Shown here: one piece after another, positions 1 to 7,552 of the stretch | Position numbering within the stretch: position 1 is the stretch's first letter | How the letters are laid out: each line of letters opens with the position of its first letter | Source of the DNA: Desulfobaccales bacterium | GTDB lineage: Bacteria; Desulfobacterota; Desulfobaccia; Desulfobaccales; 0-14-0-80-60-11 | Reading direction: 5' to 3' | DNA length: 51,832 bases | Assembly (NCBI GenBank): GCA_041648175.1 | Contig: JBAZPO010000022.1 | Span: 1-51,832 of the forward strand | The notes under the pieces: generated by a model | Seen by the model: only the letters and a program-made list of their open reading frames with translations | Told to the model about the DNA's origin: nothing | Databases searched by the model: none | Position numbers and translations under genes: made by a program

Positions 1-101
1 GGTTTTGTAGAGGCACACTTGCATGTGCGACCACTCTGAGGGCGGACACATAGGTCCGCCCCTACAAAAACTATAATTACCTGTATGACCGCAACTTGGT
101 A
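1..101 (+). mobile_element. MITE-like element, copy 1 (left end outside window)
   Basis: Right part of a ~135-bp repeat found six times in this window. It carries the internal GC hairpin (ggcggac, loop acatag, gtccgcc) flanked by cctacaaaa, and ends in the terminal repeat CGCAACTTGGTA (written here gcaacttggta). It is followed by TAA (102-104), the 3-bp sequence that other copies duplicate on insertion. The left terminal repeat lies upstream of the window. Confidence 0.8.
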
Positions 102-180
102 TAAGAAGATTATTATTGCAAGAGGCTCTTAAGGCTAGCCGGTTTCGGACACGAAGGTTCAGCCGGCCTTAAAATCCTTT

Positions 181-209
181 GAAATTACCTTTATGAGCGC
201 TACTTGGTA
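181..209 (+). repeat. Degenerate right end of the MITE-like element
   Basis: The stretch aattacctttatgagcgct followed by acttggta matches the right terminal repeat of the full copies with a few substitutions. The internal hairpin of the family is not recognisable upstream, so this looks like a decayed or partial copy. Confidence 0.45.
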
Positions 210-220
210 TTTTTTCACCT

Positions 221-243
221 GGTTCCCAGTTACCTTGGGAACC
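221..243. repeat. REP-like hairpin (ggttccca / tgggaacc)
   Basis: Perfect 8-bp inverted repeat with a 7-nt loop. It resembles the GTTCCCAAG...CTTGGGAAC palindromes seen at 1551, 20089, 27203 and 30174. Confidence 0.5.
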
Positions 244-288
244 CATATATTAATCAGAGCCTGAGCCTCTTGCAAATATCTCCCTGCC

Positions 289-370
289 TGTCATTCTGAG
301 GGAGCGAATCGACCGAAGAATCTCATAAGTGGGTGAAAATACGAGATCCTTCGCTTCGCTCAGGATGACA
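289..370. repeat. Inverted dispersed repeat (tgtcattctgag ... ctcaggatgaca)
   Basis: The left arm 289-324 and right arm 343-370 are imperfect inverted copies (tcattctgag ... aagaatctc against gagatccttcgcttcgctca). They enclose a short spacer. This is a hairpin-forming dispersed repeat; no gene is seen in 102-620. Confidence 0.55.
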
Positions 371-417
371 AAAAGGCTTTTTGCAAGAACCTCTGAAAGA
401 AGTTCCTTCTTTTGCCT

Positions 418-440
418 CCCTCCCCTTCGATGGGGGAGGG
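418..440. repeat. C/G-rich palindrome (ccctcccc / gggggaggg)
   Basis: Inverted repeat with a 6-nt loop, followed by a G-rich run to about 454. Relatives of this ccctctccc...gggagaggg repeat occur near 23352, 23588, 30228, 45797 and 51050. Confidence 0.5.
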
Positions 441-499
441 CTGGGGTGGGGGTGCAAGGACCTGACTACCTCCCGAAGCCGCGAAAATTTAACAAAATA

Positions 500-530
500 T
501 TGACAATTCTCTGGCAATCATGGTAAAAAT
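500..530 (+). promoter_or_regulatory. Candidate promoter of panC
   Basis: TTGACA at 500-505 is a perfect -35. The -10 is weaker: TAAAAA or TAAAAAT at 524-530 with an 18-bp spacer. Transcription would start near 537 and give a leader of about 84 nt before panC. Confidence 0.5.
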
Positions 531-560
531 TAATGGTTTTTACTAGAGCTTGGATCTGCC

Positions 561-620
561 AGAGGCGGACTGAGACTCGGAGGGTGGCCCGCCCCCAGAG
601 AATCAGACTGGGGTTTTTTT
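561..620 (+). promoter_or_regulatory. Structured panC leader ending in a terminator-like hairpin at the start codon
   Basis: The leader contains GGCGG (564-568), which can pair with CCGCC (589-593), and then CCCCAG (593-598) / CTGGGG (608-613) with a 9-nt loop and seven T residues directly before the ATG at 621. The only Shine-Dalgarno-like bases (gggg, 610-613) are inside the terminator arm. The two stems share base 593. Such an arrangement could attenuate transcription or hide the ribosome site; control is inferred. Confidence 0.5.
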
Positions 621-1484
621 ATGGAGATCATCAGCGACCCACAAGATATGCAAGGCCTGGCCCGTTCGTTTCGGGGCCAGGGCCTGAAAATCGTCCTGGT
701 GCCCACCATGGGCTTTTTCCACCAGGGGCATGTGAGCCTGATGGACTATGGGCGCACCAAGGGTGACCGGCTGGTGGTGAGCCTGTTCGTCAATCCCACC
801 CAGTTCGGGCCCACAGAAGATTTGGCGCGTTATCCCCGTGACCTGGACCGGGATGCCCGCCTGGCCCGGGAGGCCGGGGTCGACATTCTTTACACCCCCG
901 CGGCCGCATCCATGTACCCTCCGGGGCACCAGACGTTTGTCAGTGTAGAGCGGCTCTCCCAGGGCTTGTGCGGGGCCTCGCGGCCGGGCCATTTTCAGGG
1001 CGTGGCCACGGTGGTGCTCAAGTTGCTCAATCAGGTAACGCCCCAGGTGGCCGTGTTCGGCGAGAAAGACTATCAGCAGCTGCAGGTCGTGAAAAGAATG
1101 GTTGCAGATCTGGATGTGCCCACCGAGATCGCCGGCCGGCCCATCGTCCGGGAGCCCGACGGGCTGGCCCTGAGTTCCCGGAACACCTACTTAAACCCGG
1201 AAGAGCGGGCCGCGGCCCTCTGCCTCTATCGGGCCTTGCTGGCAGCCCGGGAACTGGCGGTCTCTGGGGCCAAGAGCGGGGACCAGATTACAGAAGCGGT
1301 GCGCCAAATTATCACTGCGACGCCTCATACCAGCATCGATTATGTGGCTTTAGTGAACCCGCAGACCCTCCAAGAAGTTGATATCTTAGAGGGCGAGGCC
1401 CGGTTGTTGCTGGCCGTCTGGATTAATAAAACCCGCCTCATCGACAATACCTTGTTGTCGGAGTCCCTTTTATGTTGCGTGTAA
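621..1484 (+). CDS. panC: Pantothenate synthetase (pantoate-beta-alanine ligase)
   Basis: Cytoplasmic enzyme that condenses pantoate and beta-alanine using ATP, the last step of vitamin B5 synthesis. The 287-residue length fits the family. Visible signatures are VPTMGFFHQGH near the N-terminus (HIGH-type nucleotide-binding motif), FVNPTQFGPTEDL, VFGEKDYQQL, and REPDGLALSSRNTYL. The usual family end is the DNTLL region. Here ten or so further residues (ESLLCCV) follow, because the gene runs into a duplicated copy of the panC-panD junction (see 1441-1678). The start at 621 follows a terminator-like hairpin, so expression may be conditional. panD follows, so these two form the beta-alanine branch unit. 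Confidence 0.95.
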   Translation: MEIISDPQDMQGLARSFRGQGLKIVLVPTMGFFHQGHVSLMDYGRTKGDRLVVSLFVNPTQFGPTEDLARYPRDLDRDARLAREAGVDILYTPAAASMYPPGHQTFVSVERLSQGLCGASRPGHFQGVATVVLKLLNQVTPQVAVFGEKDYQQLQVVKRMVADLDVPTEIAGRPIVREPDGLALSSRNTYLNPEERAAALCLYRALLAARELAVSGAKSGDQITEAVRQIITATPHTSIDYVALVNPQTLQEVDILEGEARLLLAVWINKTRLIDNTLLSESLLCCV

Positions 1485-1678
1485 GGTTGTTACCGGCCGT
1501 GCGAAAAACCCGCCTAGAGGTGTCCAGGCTGAGCCTGGACTGAAAATATACGTTCCCAAGCTGAGCTTGGGAACGAGTACAAGAACGAGTAAAAAGCTGG
1601 AGTTTGGGAATGAGTACAAAAACGAGTACAAAAATTGATAATACGTGGTTAACGGAGTCCTGTTTATGTTGCGTGTAA
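1441..1678 (+). repeat. Direct duplication of the panC-panD junction flanking a REP-rich insert
   Basis: Segment 1441-1484 and segment 1635-1678 (offset 194 bp) are diverged copies. Both can be read as the panC tail: IDNTLLSESLLCCV-stop in the first and IDNTWLTESCLCCV-stop in the second. The second copy still contains the panD ribosome site and start. Between them lie hairpins: gtccaggctgagcctggac (1522-1540), a 25-nt palindrome at 1551-1575, and a degenerate copy near 1591-1614. The ancestral genes probably overlapped. Confidence 0.75.
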
Positions 1679-2061
1679 TGATGAAATCCAAAATCCACCG
1701 GGCCACCATCACCCAGGCTGATATGCACTACGAAGGGTCTCTCACCATATCGGCGGAACTGATGCGGGCCGCGGACATCCTGCCCTACGAAATGGTCCAC
1801 GTTTACAACATCTCCAATGGCGAACGCTTTGAAACCTACGCCATTGAAGGCGAGGCCGAGACCGGGGTGATCTGTTTGAACGGGGCCGCGGCCCGCAAAG
1901 GCGCCCCGGGAGATTTGATCATTATCACTACCTATGCCACGTACGCGGATGCGGAACTTTCGGCGCACCACCCCAAAGTGGTCCTGGTGGACAGCAGCAA
2001 TCGCCTCAAAAATACCACCTCGGCCGAAAAACCCCTCGCTTTTTTCTCAGTTTCCAATTAA
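1666..2061 (+). CDS. panD: Aspartate 1-decarboxylase (pyruvoyl enzyme)
   Basis: Makes beta-alanine from L-aspartate for pantothenate synthesis; cytoplasmic. The proenzyme self-cleaves at a Gly-Ser bond to create a pyruvoyl group. The start at 1666 gives the N-terminus MLRVMMKSKIHRATITQ and puts the cleavage site in HYEGS with Ser at residue 25, as in E. coli PanD. GGAG at 1654-1657 is a well-spaced ribosome site. An earlier in-frame start at 1645 lacks a ribosome site and would shift this numbering. The 131-residue length fits the family. The substrate-binding region NGAAARKGAPGDLIII is present. Confidence 0.95.
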   Translation: MLRVMMKSKIHRATITQADMHYEGSLTISAELMRAADILPYEMVHVYNISNGERFETYAIEGEAETGVICLNGAAARKGAPGDLIIITTYATYADAELSAHHPKVVLVDSSNRLKNTTSAEKPLAFFSVSN

Positions 2062-2075
2062 AATATGCCGGATAG

Positions 2076-2095
2076 GCGCGGGAGATATCCCGCGC
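2076..2095 (+). terminator. Hairpin after panD
   Basis: Perfect 8-bp stem GCGCGGGA / TCCCGCGC with a GATA loop, followed by a weak T run (tttgatt). Placed 14 bp after the panD stop, it probably ends the panCD transcript. Confidence 0.55.
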
Positions 2096-2147
2096 TTTGA
2101 TTATTCACTTACAAAGAAAACCAAAGAAACCAAGGAGTCCACGAAGG

Positions 2148-3377
2148 ATGGCCAATGAATTTCTCTTTACCTCGGAGTCAGTAACCGAGGGACATCCCGA
2201 TAAAGTGGCGGACCAGATATCCGACGCGATTTTAGACGGCATCCTGGCCCAAGACAAGTTCTCCCGGGTGGCCTGTGAAACCATGGTAACCACCGGCCTG
2301 GCCATGATTGCGGGCGAGATTACCACCACCGCGCGGCTGGATTTCCCCGCTATCGTCCGTGAAACCATTAAAGAGATCGGCTATAACGACTCCTCGATGG
2401 GCTTTGATTGGGAAACCTGCGCCGTCCTAACTTCCCTGGACCGGCAGTCGCCGGATATCGCCCAGGGGGTGGAAGGCCGGGGTCTGTCGCCGGAGCAGGG
2501 GGCCGGGGACCAGGGTTTGATGTTCGGCTATGCCTCCACCTCCACGGAAAACCTGATGCCCATGCCCATCTGGTATGCCCACCGTCTGGCGGAGCGCCTG
2601 GCCAAAGTGCGCAAAACCGACATGTTGCCGTGGCTGCGTCCCGACGGCAAGACCCAGGTGACGGTGCGCTACGATAACGGCTTGCCCGTGAGCGTCCATA
2701 CCGTCGTCATCGCGGCCCAGCACGCCCCCGACGTCAAATATGAGGACCTGAAAGAGGCCGTCGTCGAGGAAGTCATTAAAAAGACCATCCCGGCCAATCT
2801 GCTGGTGGACACCAAGTTCCTGATCAACACCACCGGCCGCTTTGTGGTGGGCGGCCCCCTGGGCGACTGCGGCATCACCGGCCGCAAAATTATCGTGGAT
2901 ACCTACGGCGGCCGGGGCTATCACGGCGGCGGCGCCTTCTCGGGCAAAGACCCCACCAAGGTTGACCGCACCAGTTGTTACATGCTCCGCCACGTGGCCA
3001 AAAACGTCGTGGCCGCGGGCCTGGCCAAGCGTTGCGAAGTCCAGGTGGCTTACTCCATCGGCCTGCCCGATCCCCTGTCCATCATGGTCTATACTTACGG
3101 TACTGCGGTCATTTCCGAAGAAAAGCTCCTGGAGATCATTAAGTCCACCTTCAGCTTCAAACCCGCCTCCATGATTCAGTATCTGGAGCTCCAGCGGCCC
3201 ATCTTCAAAAAGACCGCGGCTTACGGCCATTTCGGCCGCACCGATCCAGACTTTACCTGGGAATATGTCAATAAGATCGATATCCTGCGGGAAAAAGCCG
3301 GACTCAAAGGCCCCTCCCCCGTCTGCATCTGCCAGCCGGAAATTGCCATAGCGAAAGAAGTGAAAAAAGCCAAATAA
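2148..3377 (+). CDS. metK: S-adenosylmethionine synthetase
   Basis: Cytoplasmic enzyme making S-adenosylmethionine from methionine and ATP. Family motifs are clear: SVTEGHPDKVADQISDAILD at the N-terminus, DQGLMFGYA, and GGGAFSGKDPTKVDR (P-loop-like motif). The start ATG at 2148 follows AAGGAG (2132-2137) with good spacing and gives MANEFLFTSES. An in-frame upstream ATG at 2097 would add a Lys/Arg-rich tail with no ribosome site. The protein has 409 residues, slightly longer than E. coli MetK, with a C-terminal Cys-containing extension. ahcY starts 16 bp after the stop, so the two share a transcript linking SAM synthesis and SAH removal. Confidence 0.96.
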   Translation: MANEFLFTSESVTEGHPDKVADQISDAILDGILAQDKFSRVACETMVTTGLAMIAGEITTTARLDFPAIVRETIKEIGYNDSSMGFDWETCAVLTSLDRQSPDIAQGVEGRGLSPEQGAGDQGLMFGYASTSTENLMPMPIWYAHRLAERLAKVRKTDMLPWLRPDGKTQVTVRYDNGLPVSVHTVVIAAQHAPDVKYEDLKEAVVEEVIKKTIPANLLVDTKFLINTTGRFVVGGPLGDCGITGRKIIVDTYGGRGYHGGGAFSGKDPTKVDRTSCYMLRHVAKNVVAAGLAKRCEVQVAYSIGLPDPLSIMVYTYGTAVISEEKLLEIIKSTFSFKPASMIQYLELQRPIFKKTAAYGHFGRTDPDFTWEYVNKIDILREKAGLKGPSPVCICQPEIAIAKEVKKAK

Positions 3378-3393
3378 GCGAAATGAGGAACGC

Positions 3394-4650
3394 ATGAACT
3401 ACGACGTCAAAGATATCAATCTGGCGGACAAGGGTCGCCTGCGCGTGGAGTGGGCCCGGCGGGATATGCCGGTCTTGAATGCCATCCGGGAGCGCTTCGA
3501 GCGGGAAAAACCCCTGGCCGGGCTCAGGCTCGCCGCCTGTTTACATGTCACCACCGAGACCGGGGTTTTGGCTGCTACCTTAAAGGCCGGCGGGGCTGAA
3601 GTCTATGTCTGCGCCTCCAACCCCTTAAGCACGCAGGACGACGTGGCCGCCTTTCTGGCCAAGTACGAAGGCATCCCTACGTTTGCCATTAAAGGCGAGG
3701 ACGGCGACACCTACTATCGCCATATTAACCAGGCCCTTGAAGTCAAGCCTCAAATGACCATGGACGACGGGGCCGACCTGGTCTTCACCGTCCACACCAA
3801 GCGCCAGGACCTGCTTCCCGACATTTTTGCCGGCACCGAAGAGACCACCACCGGCGTGATTCGCCTCAAGGCCATGGCCAAAGATGGGGTGCTGCGCTAT
3901 CCCATCATCGCCGTGAACGATGCCATGACCAAGTATCTCTTCGACAACCGCTACGGCACCGGGCAAAGCACCCTGGACGGTATTCTCCGGGCTACCAACC
4001 GGCTGATGTCCGGAAACATCTTCGTGGTGGCCGGATACGGCTGGTGCGGCCGCGGGCTGGCTATGCGGGCCCGGGGCATGGGCGCCCGGGTGGTGATTAC
4101 CGAGGTCAACCCCTTGAAGGCCCTGGAAGCCCTGATGGACGGCTACGAAGTCCTGCCCATGGAGCAAGCCGCGCGTGTCGGCGACATCTTCTGCACCCTC
4201 ACCGGCGACATCAATGTCATCCGGGAAGAGCATTTCGGCCTCATGAAAGATGGCGCCATCCTGGCCAATTCAGGGCACTTCAACGTGGAAATCGATATCC
4301 CCAGCCTGGAACGCATGAGCACCGCCCGGCGGCATATTCGGGACTCGGTGGAAGAATTCACCCTGAAAAACGGCACCTGCCTTTATGTGCTGGCGGAAGG
4401 GCGCCTGGTCAACCTGGCTGCGGCCGAAGGCCATCCCTCGGCGGTCATGGATATGAGCTTTGCCAATCAGGCCCTGTCCGCGGAATTTATTTCCAAAAAC
4501 CACCAGAAGTTCGCCAAGCAAGTCTATCCGGTCCCTGAGGATATCGACCAGGAAATCGCCCGACTGAAACTGGCAGCCATGCAGGTGGCAATCGATACCC
4601 TGACGCCTGAGCAGGAAAAATATCTGGCCTCCTACGATTTGGGAACCTAA
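3394..4650 (+). CDS. ahcY: S-adenosylhomocysteine hydrolase
   Basis: Reversibly hydrolyses S-adenosylhomocysteine to adenosine and homocysteine, relieving product inhibition of methyltransferases; NAD-dependent and cytoplasmic. The N-terminal substrate domain shows CLHVTTETGVL and CASNPLSTQDDVAA. The Rossmann NAD motif is GYGWCGRG in the middle. The C-terminal region has NLAAAEGHPSAVMDMSFANQ. The length of 418 residues matches the short prokaryotic form. A GAGGA ribosome site precedes the ATG. It lies in an operon with metK. Confidence 0.95.
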   Translation: MNYDVKDINLADKGRLRVEWARRDMPVLNAIRERFEREKPLAGLRLAACLHVTTETGVLAATLKAGGAEVYVCASNPLSTQDDVAAFLAKYEGIPTFAIKGEDGDTYYRHINQALEVKPQMTMDDGADLVFTVHTKRQDLLPDIFAGTEETTTGVIRLKAMAKDGVLRYPIIAVNDAMTKYLFDNRYGTGQSTLDGILRATNRLMSGNIFVVAGYGWCGRGLAMRARGMGARVVITEVNPLKALEALMDGYEVLPMEQAARVGDIFCTLTGDINVIREEHFGLMKDGAILANSGHFNVEIDIPSLERMSTARRHIRDSVEEFTLKNGTCLYVLAEGRLVNLAAAEGHPSAVMDMSFANQALSAEFISKNHQKFAKQVYPVPEDIDQEIARLKLAAMQVAIDTLTPEQEKYLASYDLGT

Positions 4651-4653
4651 AAG

Positions 4654-4763
4654 CAGGTGTCAGGTGTCAGGTGTTAGGTTTCAGACAAATATCAAAGCAG
4701 GTGTCAGGTTCCAGGTGTCAGGTTTCAGGCAAATATCATCCAGCCACTGGAACCTGACACCTG
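4654..4763. repeat. Heptanucleotide array (caggtgt units) with a 15-bp inverted copy
   Basis: Three tandem CAGGTGT units (4654-4674) and a variant are followed by CAGGTGT CAGGTTC CAGGTGT CAGGTTT (4698-4725). The inverted copy ggaacctgacacctg (4749-4763) pairs perfectly with 4698-4712 and could form a long hairpin between ahcY and the next gene. Confidence 0.75.
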
Positions 4764-4773
4764 TGATTCCTGC

Positions 4774-6198
4774 ATGACAATGACTGAAATAAAATTCGGC
4801 ACCTCAGGGTGGCGTGGCATTATGGCGGAAGATTTCACCTTTGCCAACGCTCGTCTGGTCTGCCAGGCCATTGCCGACTACCTGAAGCAGGAAGGTCTCG
4901 CCGGTCAGGGCATGGTAATTGGCTATGATACCCGGTTCCGCTCCGAGGCCTTTGCCGCGGCCGCGGCCGAAGTGATGGCCGCGAACGGGATCACCAGTCA
5001 TTTCACCGTACGTGATTGCCCGACGCCGGTGGTGAGTTGGGCCATTCGGGAAGGCAACCACGCCGGGGCCATCAACATCACGGCCAGCCACAATCCCCCG
5101 GAATACAACGGCATAAAGTTCTCACCCGCCACCGGCGGACAGGCTTCCTCATCGGTGACTGACGTCATTGAAGCCTTCACCCGCACGCTTACGCCTGAAA
5201 GCATCAAGACAATGCCCCTGGCCCAAGCCCGGGAACAGAACTTGGTCCTGGACCTGGACCCCCGAGCCTCGTATTTCCGACACCTGAAAGACCTCATCGA
5301 TACAGAAGTGCTCAAGAAATCAGGCCTCAAGGTGGTGGCGGACCTGCTCTTTGGGGCTGGCCGGGATTATCTGGATACCTTCTTGCGGGAGGCGGGAGTA
5401 CAGGTTGAGGTCCTCAACGGCTACCGAGACGCCTACTTCGGGGGGCGCCGGCCGGAGCCCTGCGAGGAATTCCTGCAGGATCTTTCGGCCCGAATCAAGG
5501 CCACCGGCGCGCATCTGGGCCTGGCGGTGGACGCCGACGCCGACCGCTTCGGGGTCATGGACGCGGCAGGTATTTATCGGGATGCCAACACCATCCTGGC
5601 CCTGCTCTTCGATTATCTTATCGAAACCCGGGGCTGGGACGGCGGCGTGGCCAAAAGCGTGGCCACCACCCATCTGATCGACCGGGTAGCCGCACGGTAC
5701 AAGAGGCCGGTCTATGTTACCAAGGTGGGCTTCAAGCACCTGGGGCAATATATCCTTGATGATCGTGCGCTCATGATCGGCGAAGAGAGCGATGGCTTCT
5801 CCATGAAAAACCATCTGCCGGAAAAAGACGGCATATTGGCCTGCGTCCTGGTAGCCGAAATGGTGGCCCGGAAAGGCAAGGGCCTGCCGGAACTTATTGA
5901 TGACCTCTTTGCCAAAGTCGGTCCGGTTTACAACCGCCGCCTCAATTTCGCCCTCGCCCCCGATGCCAAAGCGCGGCTTTTGGCCAAGCTTCAGACCTCT
6001 CCGGCCCGGTTTGCCGGCCTGGCCGTGACCGAGCACATCACCTTGGATGGACACAAGTATGTTCTGGAGGACGGCAGTTGGGTCTGTTTCCGTCCCTCCG
6101 GCACCGAGCCGGTGGTGCGTTTCTACTACGAAGCGTCGTCTTTTGCGGAACTAGAGCGGCTTAAGAATGCGGGTGAAGCCGTGATCAAGGAAGCCTAA
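4774..6198 (+). CDS. Phosphoglucomutase/phosphomannomutase family protein
   Basis: Alpha-D-phosphohexomutase that moves phosphate between C1 and C6 of a hexose phosphate; cytoplasmic, feeding polysaccharide precursor synthesis. The four family loops are present in order: GTSGWRGIMAEDF at the N-terminus, the phosphoserine loop ITASHNPPEYNGIKFSP, the metal loop DADADRFGVMD, the sugar loop GEESDGFSM and the phosphate loop RPSGTEPVVRFYYEA. The length of 474 residues fits. Two ATGs (4774 and 4780) are possible and neither has a strong ribosome site. Glucose, mannose or glucosamine phosphate specificity cannot be told from sequence. The next gene starts 1 bp after the stop. Confidence 0.9.
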   Translation: MTMTEIKFGTSGWRGIMAEDFTFANARLVCQAIADYLKQEGLAGQGMVIGYDTRFRSEAFAAAAAEVMAANGITSHFTVRDCPTPVVSWAIREGNHAGAINITASHNPPEYNGIKFSPATGGQASSSVTDVIEAFTRTLTPESIKTMPLAQAREQNLVLDLDPRASYFRHLKDLIDTEVLKKSGLKVVADLLFGAGRDYLDTFLREAGVQVEVLNGYRDAYFGGRRPEPCEEFLQDLSARIKATGAHLGLAVDADADRFGVMDAAGIYRDANTILALLFDYLIETRGWDGGVAKSVATTHLIDRVAARYKRPVYVTKVGFKHLGQYILDDRALMIGEESDGFSMKNHLPEKDGILACVLVAEMVARKGKGLPELIDDLFAKVGPVYNRRLNFALAPDAKARLLAKLQTSPARFAGLAVTEHITLDGHKYVLEDGSWVCFRPSGTEPVVRFYYEASSFAELERLKNAGEAVIKEA

Positions 6199-6199
6199 C

Positions 6200-6832
6200 A
6201 TGCCTGGCATGAACCTCCCTTACCTCGTGCAAGCAGCCCTCATGGCCATCGTGCTGCTCTTTTCCGTCATTGTCCATGAGGTGGCCCACGGCTATGTGGC
6301 CCTCATAAACGGCGACCCCACGGCCAAGATGTTGGGCCGCATCACGTTGAATCCGGCTCCCCACATCGATCCCTTCGGCACGATCATCTTGCCGTTATTG
6401 CTTCTGATCACCCACGCCGGCATTCTCTTCGGCTGGGCCAAACCGGTGCCGGTCAACCCTCTCAACTATCGCAACTACCGTTGGGGTGAGTTCGCAGTGA
6501 GCGCCGCCGGTCCCGTGAGCAACCTGGCCCTGGCCGCGCTCTTTTCGGTTCTCCTGCGGATGGGGCTCAATAATCCGGGCCTCATGCAAATGGCCTATTT
6601 CGGCGTTACCATCAACATCTTCCTGGCCTTGTTCAACCTGATTCCCATCCCGCCCCTGGACGGCTCCCACATCCTGGCCCTCTTTTTGCCCCGGGAATTG
6701 GCCCGGCTGTACGCCTACCTCCAAGGGCCGGTGGGGTTCGTCCTCATCCTGATCCTGTTCTACACCGGGATCATGGGGGTCATCATCATGCCCCTGTACC
6801 GCCAGATCGCCATCCTTATGCTGGGAGGCTGA
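6200..6832 (+). CDS. Site-2 protease family (M50) membrane metalloprotease
   Basis: Predicted intramembrane zinc protease. The first membrane helix carries HEVAHG (HExxH zinc motif), and the second conserved part is NLIPIPPLDGSHIL, which supplies the third zinc ligand (NPxPPLDG-type). About five hydrophobic segments are visible in 210 residues, so this is the short form without PDZ or CBS domains. AAGGA precedes the ATG. It overlaps almost directly with the phosphohexomutase gene. Short M50 proteins of this kind are often next to tryptophanyl-tRNA synthetase or segregation genes in other genomes; that context is absent here. The substrate is unknown. Confidence 0.88.
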   Translation: MPGMNLPYLVQAALMAIVLLFSVIVHEVAHGYVALINGDPTAKMLGRITLNPAPHIDPFGTIILPLLLLITHAGILFGWAKPVPVNPLNYRNYRWGEFAVSAAGPVSNLALAALFSVLLRMGLNNPGLMQMAYFGVTINIFLALFNLIPIPPLDGSHILALFLPRELARLYAYLQGPVGFVLILILFYTGIMGVIIMPLYRQIAILMLGG

Positions 6833-6865
6833 TCCCCGGCCAGAAACGGCCAGAGGCGGGTTTAA

Positions 6866-7000
6866 CACCAAGTTGCTGTCATAGAAGTAAGAATAGCTCC
6901 GGTTTTATAGGTCGTATCTATATGTGCGAGTGTAACAAGGGCGGACACATAGGTCCGCCCCTACAAAAACTATAATTACCTGTATGACCGCGACTTGGTA
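6866..7000 (+). mobile_element. MITE-like element, copy 2 (complete)
   Basis: 135-bp element with left end CACCAAGTTGCTGTCATAG and right end GACCGCGACTTGGTA, imperfect terminal inverted repeats. TAA flanks both sides (6863-6865 and 7001-7003), a 3-bp target duplication. The internal ggcggac / gtccgcc hairpin and flanking tataggt...cctacaaaa are present. It lies between the M50 gene and the convergent monooxygenase-like gene. Confidence 0.85.
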
Positions 7001-7060
7001 TAACACCCGCCCCTGCATAACCTCGGCACCTGGCCGAAAAGAGGCCCGAACGTCCTCGCC

Positions 7061-7342
7061 TCACGTGGTCGCTACCCGTGTCCGGGTGGGGGATTCCAGA
7101 TAGCTGTCGATTTCGGCAGCCAATCTCTGCCGCTCCGCGTGGTTATACCAGTTCTGCCAATCTTCCAGGGATTCCCAGGTGCTGATCACCAGATAATAAT
7201 TGGGGTCATCCACCCCATGCAAGGTCTCGCCGGTAATATAGCCGGGCTGCTGCATGGCCATAATCCGAAGGTGACGCAGCAGGCGCACGATTTGCTCCAC
7301 GTTTTGGCCTCGAATCGTCCTTTCCATCAACACCTTGACCAT
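7061..7342 (-). CDS. Antibiotic biosynthesis monooxygenase (ABM)-like small protein
   Basis: A 93-residue protein of the ABM ferredoxin-like fold: N-terminal strand VKVLMERTI, then helix and QPGYITGETL, then YYLVISTWESLEDWQNW, the typical W-S-x3-W pattern. Such proteins act as small oxygenases or haem-degrading or sensor proteins; function here is unknown. The start at 7342 is supported by AAGGAG eight bases upstream; an ATG six codons earlier is less likely. No operon partner is seen. Confidence 0.75.
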   Translation of the reverse strand: MVKVLMERTIRGQNVEQIVRLLRHLRIMAMQQPGYITGETLHGVDDPNYYLVISTWESLEDWQNWYNHAERQRLAAEIDSYLESPTRTRVATT

Positions 7343-7499
7343 GGTAGGCTCCTTCTGCAAGAATCGGGTTGGAGGAAATGCCGTTTCCGGCCGGCACTTT
7401 GAACTGGCGGTCCGGAAAGGGGTCCACTGCTTTCAAGCATTTTTCTCTTTATTATAAGCAGATACCCAACAAGTTCAAGGTGATTGCACTCAAACGCTC

Positions 7500-7528
7500 T
7501 TGAGAGATGTCAGGCTCTATGGTAGAAT
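7500..7528 (+). promoter_or_regulatory. Promoter of the dGTPase-like gene
   Basis: TTGAGA (7500-7505), 17-bp spacer, TAGAAT (7523-7528), a good sigma-70 match. The start codon is at 7553, leaving a short leader. Confidence 0.65.
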
Positions 7529-7552
7529 AAGCGCGGGGGAAGTGGGTGCCTG

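Noticed and set aside
2062..2147. SAM riboswitch before metK
   Set aside because: The gap is only 86 bp and is explained by the panD terminator and a plain leader; no SAM-type core seen.
2427..3395. Long open reading on the minus strand opposite metK
   Set aside because: Shadow of metK; Gly/His-rich translation without domains.
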